Below are positions 55,901-64,000 of a stretch of 64,000 bases of DNA, piece by piece (the stretch's first letter is position 1; every line of letters begins with the position of its first letter). The stretch lies in the NCBI GenBank assembly GCA_905160935.1, contig CAJHZI010000410.1:1-64000 (forward strand), written 5' to 3'. The DNA comes from Enchytraeus crypticus. Taxonomy: Eukaryota > Annelida > Clitellata > Enchytraeida > Enchytraeidae. The translations under genes and the position numbers were made by a program. A model generated the notes under the pieces. The model was not told the DNA's origin. It saw only the letters and a program-made list of their open reading frames with translations, and ran no database searches.

Positions 55901-58900
55901 AGTTTAAAATATACTTAGTTATCTAGTTTTATAATTTAGTATTTAACACTAATATTTCTATTCTACATGTATAATGGTCATTTCATGTCAACTGGTCCAA
56001 TGCTTCCCAGGTGACCTTCTCAGATTTAAAAGTTATTTTAGCAGTGTTAAGTAAAATATGTCTCTAGGCAAGATTTAAAATTTCAAATCAATCGGTTGAC
56101 CGGTTAGGGAGTTATGGCAGTCATTTTAACCCCACCGTAGATCCATTTTGGCGCGAAAAATGAAACGCGTGTTATTTTTTCTGTACTTTGAACAGCTATA
56201 ATATGGCTGTTTACGGTCCTATCCCTATGAAACTTCCCAACAATACTATATTTGATGCTTAGATTCAGAAAAAGCACTCAGAATTCAAGTGGCATGTATA
56301 TCTTGGCTGCCACAACAGCTCAAACTTGATGTTTTGCAAAAGTAGAAATTTTTGAAAAGCCAACTTTGAATACTCCTGATAATTCTAAAAATTGACCAAC
56401 CACATTATTGCAAGCCATTTAGTATAATAATATGGACATATCTCAATAACATAAAGCACTTGTCACACTCAGAAGCAGCTTGGATTTAGAAAACCACTAA
56501 CTCCAACCTTAAAAAAATTCAAGCATCACCTAATTTTTGGACAACTTCAAGGCCATGGTTAGGCATGTAAGCAGTTGATTACAACCTTGAAACTGCTGCA
56601 ATTTACAGGTCGGTATGTTACTAACTTCTGTAAAAATATTTATTTCTCAACTCTATCAGAACATATAGCAATAGCCATGTAAACTTACCATCGAAGGTGG
56701 TTTTTGCAAAAAAATTAAAGTGCTTATAATTTTTCGCTACTTTAAAGCACTATATCTCGTCTGTTTAGGGTCCTATATATATGAAACTAATCCAAGGGTG
56801 ATAAGTGCTTTATGTTATTGAGATATGTCCATATTATTATACTAAATGGTTTGCAATAATGTGGTTGGTCAATTATGAGAATTATCAGGACTCAAAGTTG
56901 GCTTTTCAAAAATTTCTACTTTTGCAAAACATCAAGTTTGAGCTGCTGTGGCAGCCAATATATACATGCCACTTGAATTCTGGGTGCTTTTTCTGAATCT
57001 ACGCATCAAATATAGTATGGTTGAGGAGTTTCATATGGATAGGACCATAAATAGTCAAATTATAACTGTTCAAAGTGCAGAAAAAATGACACCCGTTTCA
57101 TTTTTCGCGCCAAAATGGATCTATGGTGGGGTCGAAATGACCGCCATAACTCCCCAACCGGTCAACCGATTGATGTTGAATTTTAAATTTAGCCTAGAGA
57201 CATATTTTACTTTACACTGTTAAAATATCGTTTAAATCTGAGAGGGTCATCTGGGAAGATTTTCAAAATTTGGACCAGTTGATATCGAATAACCCATAAG
57301 CTGTTAGTCACTTTTGATATCCAGCAGTAGTATTTGAATGTAGTATTCAGTCATTGTTTCGTTTCTTATATCATTTTCAGAAATGAAACAAGAAATGATA
57401 AGCTGTATCTAATATCTAAGTATTCATTTTATTTGAATAAATTTGCAGCTATATGAACTTGAGTTGAATTATTAAAACTAATTATTAAAACTACTGTTAT
57501 ACAGTATTAAACTTTATGATGATTTATATCGTATAAATTAAAATCTGTACTCTGTTGTTACCATTGAAGAATTGCGTTGCTATATATCTGTTGCTGACAT
57601 CTTTTCAGTACGTGCCCAGATAACACCGAAAGTTAAGTATCGCAGTGGCAGAAAGCTGCACCTTGAGTGGTCAGATCCGCAGGTCTCTGAGAGTGGACTT
57701 CGTTATAACATCAGCTGGTCTGATAATGAGACCGAACAGTTTGCTCTAACAAATGACACGGAGTATATAATCAAGGGTCTAGGTTTGTACAAACTGCGTT
57801 ATCTGGTAATTTAGCAATTGAGTTTTGTTGCTGTTAGAATTCAATAGGTCTTATTTTTAGTCTTAGCTATGTAGATAGTCTATAGGATGTGTACAATTTT
57901 TCAACTAGCAGATTTCTTGTTCGTGGTTGTGAGGCGTTATCAACTAATGGTATGTCTGATATTGAATCAGGACAGTTGATATTTTATTACCTTACTTAAC
58001 GTTAGCTTCTAGTTTTCTAGAAGCTAATGTTTAGAAGACTAGAAACATTTGAAAAATGGCTATGGAGAAGAATGGAGTTGATCAAATGGACTGACAAAAT
58101 TGCGAACGAGGAAGTGCTAAATATTGGTGGCATAAATAGACAATTGGTAGATATCATAAGAAATTATATAATAAGTATTATATAATTATATAATAAGAAC
58201 TGGAAGGTTCATTTACTGAGAGGCAGTGGTTTGTTGAAAGACGTAATTGAGGGGAGAATGGAAGGAAAAAGGTTAAAGTAAGACCAAGACTTAGGATGTT
58301 GGAAGAGTAGATAACTAATTCATATGTTGATATGAAGCGAAAGGCAGAGGATAGAAATCTTTGGAGGAGTTAGATGCCTTGGGTCTGCCAATAACAGTGC
58401 ACTAAGAGAGGGAGAGAGAGAGAGACTGAGTATTAAAAAAATAACTTGAGACATATCAAGACTAATGGCTGTCCGCTGAAAAATTAATTGAGGCCGTTGG
58501 TGAGTCTGAATATGAATTTAAGAATGATTTATTTGTTATAAATGTTTTTACTTGACGGGTTTGTTAACTTAATTTGTAAGTTTACTTGGGGAGTCTTCAA
58601 CTTCATTTAAGAATTGACTATTTAGTTAATCTCATTTTAAAATTTACAGATTATAAGTGATCATGTGGCTCTAATTAAGTGCTTGAATTAAGTATGCATA
58701 GATGTGTTATATAGCCAGGTCATGGATAAAGATACCTGGATACATTTGGGTAAAGATATTTAAGGCAAAATCATGTTTTGTATTGATTTCCATATATATA
58801 TTATTATTTTTGTATTGATTTTCTTATATATTAAGTTTTTAACAGTATATTGTTTATTGAAGATATCTTATTTGTTTTGTTACTTATCAGTTCCCTATAC

Positions 58901-61900
58901 AGACTACAAAATAGTGTTAAAGGCGTACTCACCTGGTTCTTCTCATCGCAAGTCAGTCAGCGATGATGATGGTGCTGCTATGCACGACGATGATGATGAC
59001 GTGCCACTTAGCTCTGTGTCTACTTTCAAGACTGATGTCGAAGGTTTTTTGGAGAATTTAACATTTATCAATGCATTTATTTCACTTGTTTGAGAGTTTA
59101 TTTGTGTAGTATGAATGCATATATTATTATGCTAAAACTTCCTTACGATTCAGTAGTACTTTTAGCTCTGATATATAGTACTTAGGTGATTTAGCAAGAG
59201 ATTTTAAGAATAGTTGAAGCTTAAGATGTTTTGGTAATGATTGAAAACGAACAATTGAGCTGCAAATTAAGTGTAAAGATTACTAAAATGTCAATGATAC
59301 AAACATGCAAATGATTTTGCTGAAGGCTGAGCTTAGTAATAACTGTCATCAGATATGCTGAAGAAAATTTGTTGTGTTTGATCTGATGATGATACTGTAG
59401 TTCTGAAAAGCTAAACAAGTGTAAAACTAGTTCTGTACTTAATATATAGATCTTTATTTCACTCCTTAGGTAGATATGTAATGTTTATAAATCATAGATT
59501 ATATAATACTAATTAGCTAAAACTATGAAAATAGAATTGAAATGAATCTCTTAAAGTTGTCATATTTTGGAAAGAAAGAAATTTATTTTAAAACATTCAA
59601 TTATGATGATAATTATAGCAATATAATGATATTTGACTTTATAATGTAACATTTAACTCGATCGATGACTGATTAATGTATTAACTCAAATTGTGATTTC
59701 ATAATTTATTATTTAAATATAGCTCGAACTACGACTCGATAACTTGTTAATAAGTGTATATTAGAACTTGAATGTGTAATTGAAACTATCACTTCGACAA
59801 TATTCAATATATATGCAAGTAACAAGTGACTATAAATGGAACTGTTGTTTGCAGGACCGACAAGGCCGAAGCTATTGACTGTGAGCAGCAATCAATCCAA
59901 TGTTGTCATAGTGACGTGGACCAAGCCTCAGAACTTCACTCTCAGTATCGATGAGTACCACATCAGATACCGCAACCAAGTTACTAGCACACCTAAAGAA
60001 CAAGTATTCCGTGAGTTTGATCCCTTGAAGGATGTGTATGAGGTAGGTACTATGTATTTGAATTCTTAAAGCTATTAAGCTAAGTCTAATGTCTGTTTAT
60101 ATATCATAAGAGACCTTGTCAGAGACGGTGCTGGCTGAGATTTGAACCGGTGGCTTCCTGCTTCTCTGCTAAGCGTATTATCAATTCGACCATTCAACTG
60201 TACCATCTACTGAGTGTACGAGGTACATACTAGAAGTATGAGATACTTGCAGTATGTATGGGCATGTGCTGTTGCTGTATATGGCTCTAGTTGATGCATG
60301 TATACTTGATGCAATGGTATGAGATTGAGTCACATGTTATGGTGCTGGCCTGATTGCTTGTTATTGATTGTAACGATTTTTTACTGGGATTTGCTTTGAA
60401 GAGTATTGCCCGTGTTGTGTCCGGGTTCCCTGTGTTGTGTCTGGATTTTTTGAAGAATAGACCAACCGGTGGCTGCAGGTGTGTAGAAGGCGACTAAAGC
60501 ACTAAGATCCGAACCAACATCAGAAAGGGCATTCGGTTGGAACGTCAGAAAGGACATTCGGTTGGTGAGCGCCTAGGCTCCAGAAATTGCTACAAAATTG
60601 TCTAACACGAATGGAAAAATAGAGGATTGACTGATGATATGGTATGGGACAGAGGGGAGTAGAGAGGGTCTATTAGTATCCCGACGTATCATTTGCAGTG
60701 TATCACACCGTAATGTATCACTAATATATCATTTGCACTGCAACTCCAATAATTATATCATTTGCACTACAAATCTAGTATATCGTTTGCACTACAAATC
60801 TAGTATATCATTTGCACTACAAATCTAGTATATCATTTGCACTACAAATCTAATGTATCATTTGCACTACTACTCTAATATATCATTTGCACTACAAATC
60901 TAATATATCATTTGCACTACAAATCTAATATATCATTTGCACTACAAATCTAATGTATCATTAGCACTACTACTCTAATATATCATTTGCACTACAAATC
61001 TAATATATCATTTGCACTACAAATCTAGTATATCATTTGCACTACAAATCTAGTATATCATTTGCACTACAACTCTAATGTATCATTTGCACTGCAACTC
61101 TAATACATCGTTTGCACTGCAAATCTAATATATCATTTGCACTGCAACTCTAATAATTATATCATTTGCACTGCAACTCTAATAATTATATCGTTTGCAC
61201 TACAACTCTAATAATTATATCGTTTGCCCTGCAACTCTAATAATTATATCATTTTCACTGCAAATCTAGTATATCATTTGCACTACAAATCTAATATATC
61301 GTTTGCACTGAAACTCTAATGTATCATTTTCACTGTAAATCTAGTATATCATTTGTACTACAAATCTAGTATATCATTTGCACTGAAACTCTAATAATTA
61401 TATCATTTGCACTGAAACTCTAATAATTATATCATTTGCACTGCAACTCTAATGTAGCATTTGCACTGCAACTCTAATGTATCGTTTGCAGTCAGTTATA
61501 ACGAATGCAGAGCCCAACATGGTGTATCAGGTGGAGGTGGCTGGAGCCACCATTAGTCCGTTCTCTGGACAGCCTTATGTGGGACCGTTCTCAGATTATC
61601 TGGAAGTGGAGACATCTGGTAAAGGTTCATTTAACATTAACTGCTGTCCACTGAATTAGTTATAATGTGGTTTTACGAGTGAAGGGTTAAGTTTTCATTT
61701 AGGATGTGGGATTAAATAAGAGGCCAGTTTTTTCAAATATAATTGTGTTACACGATGAGTACTTTTGTTAATTTTAGTTTTATTCAGTTTTTATTATTGT
61801 ATATCATAATTTAATGGACTTGTGGAAGGGCTAATCAAATGTCACTCTCCATGGGTTCTGCTAAGTGGTAAAGATACATATGCCTATTCACATTCTGCTT

Positions 61901-63400
61901 TCATGCTCCAGGAACCAGACGTTAAATTCTTATTGATAGATATGATTGATAAAGAGTATACCATCGATTAATGAGTCATTCATTTCACAAATGGCTATTC
62001 CTTATCTGCAGCTTAATGTAGCCTGTAGCTTGAGAATAGTATGGCTTCATAGGTGGTTTCCATTTGCTTTTCTCAGTTCTTGCTTATTTCCCTATTACAA
62101 CATGTGCAGTTTACAGTAGGTCTCTTCTGCAGAGATTCGGACGCGACACAGGAATCAAGTATAGCAAATGTCAACTAGCGGTTCAGGTTAAATATTAGAC
62201 TTTCAGTCTCTTGTTTTTATGGACAAGTTTCTTCATGACTGAGCTAATAAAGTACTTGAAATTTATTATAAAGAATTTACTAGCACAAATTAACGGCACG
62301 TGACTAGCTACTTTCTCTTGCAGTCATTTTTTTGTTGCGCATTGCGCTGCTTGTCTTGAAGCTATCTCTACTCAGTCTTTGACCATTTACATGGATGACC
62401 AGTATAGCACTAGTAAATAACTGTTTCTTTTAACTCTCTGCTACAGTAATGTTGAGCAAAATACTAATGTTAATTTCTGATAACTATAAGTAATTTTGCT
62501 GTTGAGGAGGAAGTGTTGCAACAGAGCAAAATTAATGAAGCTATTGACAGTATAAGATTGAATTTTGTTCTGTTTCAGTCGTTTTCATATTTTCCAATGA
62601 AATTCCAACAAAATGTGGGAAAATAAATTGTTCCATTTTGGAATTTGAGGGTCAAATTATTTATCGTTTACTTGTTTTCACCACTCAAGGCTCATGGTGT
62701 TCTGAATTTATTCATATTGTAGATGAAACGAATTCTATCGTGTACTTGGTACTAGGAATAGTTTCTGCTTTTCTACTCATCCTGATTATCATCATTTCAT
62801 TCTTAGCTGTTAGGTATGTACTAAGTCATTCTCTTTATGATTCATAAATTACCGCAATATAGTGATAAATTGATAAAATAGTAATAGTAATCTGTAATGA
62901 ATTGTCTAGTCTCTGTATTACATTTCTTTAAAAACTACTTCATATGTAGAATAGTGTACTACTTTTATGTAATTTTCCAGAGATAGGCGTGATTTGATTT
63001 AAATTTTCAGAGATAGGCGTGAATTGATGTAATTTTCCTGAGATAGATGTGACTTAATGTAATTTTCCAGAGATATGCCTGACTTGATGTAATTTTTTTT
63101 AAGATGGGTGTGACTTGGTGCAATTTTTCTAAGGTGGGTGTGACTTGATGTAATTTTTCTAAGATGGGTGTGACTTGGTGCAATTTTTCTAAGATGGGTG
63201 TGACTTGATGTAATTTTTCTAAGATGGGTGTGACTTGGTGTAATTTTTCTAAGATAGGTGTGACTTGGTGTAATTTTTCTAAGATGGGTGTGACTTGGTG
63301 CAATTTTTCAGGTACTGTGTTAGAGAGAGATATCAGTTTGTACCAGATCAGGACAGCAGTAGGAATGGGCCTGAAACCTTTTTACTCACTCAAATCTACG
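48711..63400 (+). CDS. Type I receptor: signal peptide, Ig, four FN3 domains, TM (3' partial)
   Basis: The exons are 48711-48783, 49317-49631, 50289-50409, 50894-51066, 54735-54940, 55385-55499, 57609-57782, 58891-59043, 59855-60042, 61492-61618, 62723-62813 and 63312-63400. They give 608 residues plus one base, all phases closing, and the gene runs on past the window. Residues 1-24 are a hydrophobic signal peptide. The Ig domain has Cys45, Trp59 and GDAGLYTC with Cys93. FN3 domains lie at about 130-228, 229-335, 336-444 and 445-549, with motifs such as ALNVSWDNL, YIEWEPPAIS, VYKIQVNAFNEEGNGPY and LHLEWSDP. The third FN3 has an Asp-rich insert (DDDGAAMHDDDDD). A membrane span lies at about 554-578, then basic juxtamembrane RYCVRERYQF. 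Ig plus FN3 ectodomains occur in receptor tyrosine kinases (Axl-like), receptor phosphatases and neural adhesion molecules; which this is cannot be told here. Intron 3 appears to use a GC donor (50410). Confidence 0.85.
49736..49902. repeat. CT-rich low-complexity tract
   Basis: Irregular then pure (CT)n in intron 2 of the receptor gene, about 105 bp after exon 2. Confidence 0.9.
50640..50880 (+). repeat. Interspersed repeat copy
   Basis: tgcgttgtgtccaggttact, gaagaatagaacaatcg, aaagcaacaggaagctacct, ccaagctatagactacc and tatggagcgtgaaagtctg match in order the block at 1-290. Confidence 0.65.
51060..51428 (+). repeat. 34-bp minisatellite whose first unit spans the exon 4 5' splice site
   Basis: Later units read CCTGGAGTTAAATCATCAAT plus TAATCCATGCTGGT. 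The first unit, CCTGCAG|GTGACTCGGTGA plus TTGATTCATACTGATT, contains the last 7 coding bases and the donor. The third unit, CCCGCAGGTTACTCATCAAT plus TAATCAGTACTGGT, is a clear intermediate. About eleven units. Confidence 0.82.
52510..53819 (+). pseudogene. Broken ORF of unrecognised protein inside the hAT-like element
   Basis: Frame pieces: 52510-52713 (MASASCDLPKTKKTRGIWLI start), 52802-53269 (in part: IKLPEDREFLLAQREKGRRG, then GCMGPVDMVLARKEERSKKR and an acidic SEESGDESSYESSEDSD), 53241-53570 (SFSGHLCYLSEIPVGLAFFD, HPRGIAFHPMLHAKQLPDFV) and 53598-53819. They are in one order and look like parts of a single ~430-residue protein cut by frameshifts. I do not recognise a transposase domain. 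The conserved look of the pieces suggests a dispersed repeat-borne gene. Function unknown. Confidence 0.6.
53955..54200 (+). repeat. 22-bp minisatellite (gataatatacaggataaatgtt)
   Basis: About eleven near-identical units alternating tata/taca, inside the hAT-like element. Confidence 0.92.
55976..57292. mobile_element. Foldback element, about 500-bp inverted arms
   Basis: The left arm 55976-56470 and right arm about 56795-57292 are inverted copies over their whole length (shared cggttgaccggtt, gatccattttggcgcgaaaa, tttagtataataatatggac). The spacer is about 325 bp. No transposase is present. It lies in intron 6 of the receptor gene. Confidence 0.88.
57998..58027. repeat. Short hairpin in intron 7
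   Basis: acgttagcttctag-ttt-tctagaagctaatgt, one mismatch. Confidence 0.6.
58040..58430 (+). pseudogene. LINE ORF C-terminus with GA-rich tail
   Basis: [51 protein letters not shown], then frame loss. It ends gtgcactaagagagggagag (GA)n. Same family as 8210 and 47934. Confidence 0.8.
59100..59850. other. Intron 8, nothing recognised
   Basis: AT-rich; acceptor tttgcag at 59848-59854. Confidence 0.4.
60405..60660 (+). repeat. LINE-tail fragment with internal duplication
   Basis: gtgttgtgtccgggtt appears twice, and cagaaagggcattcggttgg twice, then taggctccagaaattgctac. Related to 29095-29345. Confidence 0.65.
60680..61491 (+). repeat. 25-bp minisatellite ending at the exon 10 3' splice site
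   Basis: Unit tatcatttgcactacaaatc plus taata, about 30 copies. The last partial unit tatcgtttgcag is the real acceptor of exon 10. Inner units have TTTGCAC in place of TTTGCAG, and each carries a CTAAT branchpoint-like segment. Confidence 0.92.
61660..62720. other. Intron 10; one reverse interspersed-repeat fragment
   Basis: About 61990-62100 carries the reverse of the CCAAGCTATAGGCTAC module (gcctgtagcttgagaatagt, ggtttccatttgcttttctc). The rest is unremarkable AT-rich intron. Confidence 0.45.
62968..63311 (+). repeat. 30-bp minisatellite ending at the exon 12 3' splice site
   Basis: Unit tgtaatttttctaagatggg plus tgtgacttgg, eleven units. The last partial unit tgcaatttttcag is the acceptor of exon 12. 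The first units read aattttccagagatagg, each a credible acceptor by itself. Confidence 0.92.
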
Positions 63401-63778
63401 GTATGACAATTCAATTCTCAGTTGCTATGTATCATGTGATTTTAGAATTGATAGCACATTCGTGTAATTATTAGGAGGTAACATTTTCAATCCCTACTGG
63501 ACCGTCTATGGCAGCGTCCTTGTTATACTGTAAGTTCCAGACGTTAAGCCTAACTTGTAGATTTTCGTAGAGTATTATTCGTTTCACCATATTTTTTAAT
63601 ATTTTATGATTTAAATCCAAAACATAACACTTTAACACAGTTTATATGTTCTGTGTGGATTACTATGTGAACATCATTTTGAAACATTTCACTGCGTTAG
63701 CAATATTCAACGATGCACCAGCTTGTTCGCCCAAGCAAATAAAAACAAATTCATACACTGCAGGAGAGAAAAGTTAAC

Positions 63779-63814
63779 ACTTACAACTCTCGATTATAAT
63801 CGAGAGTTGTAAGT
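63779..63814. repeat. 36-bp perfect palindrome
   Basis: acttacaactctcgatta followed by its exact reverse complement, no spacer. Confidence 0.9.
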
Positions 63815-63905
63815 TCTTAATTCAAAATTTTACTTTAAAATAATTATTCTAAAGTAAAATTTAGCTTTAGAATAATTATTCTAAAGTAAAATTTTGAATT
63901 AAGAA
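63814..63905. repeat. 92-bp near-perfect palindrome, with nested palindromes
   Basis: ttcttaattcaaaattttac at the left is inverted at the right end gtaaaattttgaattaagaa. Inside, ctttagaataattattctaaag is itself a 22-bp perfect palindrome. It directly abuts the 36-bp palindrome. Confidence 0.88.
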
Positions 63906-64000
63906 TTTCAGCTACTGCAGGACTAATGTTCTTAGTAAACTTCTCTACCATATAATATAAAGGTTTAATGCTAGTTTACTAGAACTTCGTTTGATTCGAT

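Noticed and set aside
63007..63303. Minus-strand ORF with repeated HQVTPILEKL peptide
   Set aside because: It is the translation of the 30-bp (10-codon) minisatellite; no codon or family support.

Overview
This is eukaryotic, almost certainly animal (metazoan), nuclear DNA. It is AT-rich, and its genes are built of short exons with GT-AG introns of 0.5-4 kb. The proteins are animal-type (LanC-like glutathione transferase, neuroligin-like adhesion receptor, Ig/fibronectin-III receptor, SLC35A nucleotide-sugar transporter), and the introns are full of eukaryotic transposons. The lineage cannot be fixed from sequence alone; a marine invertebrate (sponge, cnidarian or lophotrochozoan type) is a guess. 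There are no prokaryotic operons, rRNA genes or CRISPR arrays.

Layout: (1) 1466-2161 (+) is the last coding exon of an SLC35A2/A3-like UDP-sugar transporter whose 5' part lies outside the window. (2) 5040-17787 (-) is a complete nine-exon LANCL gene (427 aa, all splice phases close). Its introns host a hAT element with a nested LINE, an intact mariner-type DD37D element and many SINEs. (3) 17.8-28.2 kb has no host gene. It is a transposon island with a 3 kb LINE (L2/CR1 type), 5'-truncated LINE tails, tRNA-derived SINEs, and a piggyBac element (TTAA target duplication) inserted inside an older long-inverted-repeat element. (4) 28252-40801 (+) is a complete eleven-exon neuroligin-like gene (755 aa): signal peptide, cholinesterase-like domain with the catalytic Ser replaced by Gly, one membrane span, and a C-terminal class I PDZ-ligand-like end. 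(5) 40.8-48.7 kb is intergenic, with a 741 bp deleted mariner-type element in TA repeats and a second decayed piggyBac. (6) 48711 to beyond 63400 (+) is the 5' part of a type I receptor gene: signal peptide, one Ig domain, four FN3 domains, a membrane span and the start of the cytoplasmic tail. The cytoplasmic part, and so the receptor class, is outside the window.

The two cell-surface genes lie in tandem on the same strand about 8 kb apart. Both could act in cell-cell adhesion or signalling, but no functional link is shown by the sequence.

The most unusual pattern is a set of four intronic minisatellites, in the neuroligin-like and Ig/FN3 genes, each beginning or ending exactly at a real splice junction, so that the splice-site sequence itself is part of the tandem unit. 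Other points are two probable GC-AG introns, a splice donor lying at a SINE boundary, a 22-unit 20-bp minisatellite carrying repeated TGACGTCA (CRE-type) palindromes, and a hAT-like element inserted into a minisatellite with an 8-bp target duplication. Exon boundaries were worked out by eye from conserved protein matches plus splice consensus and phase closure; no database search was run.
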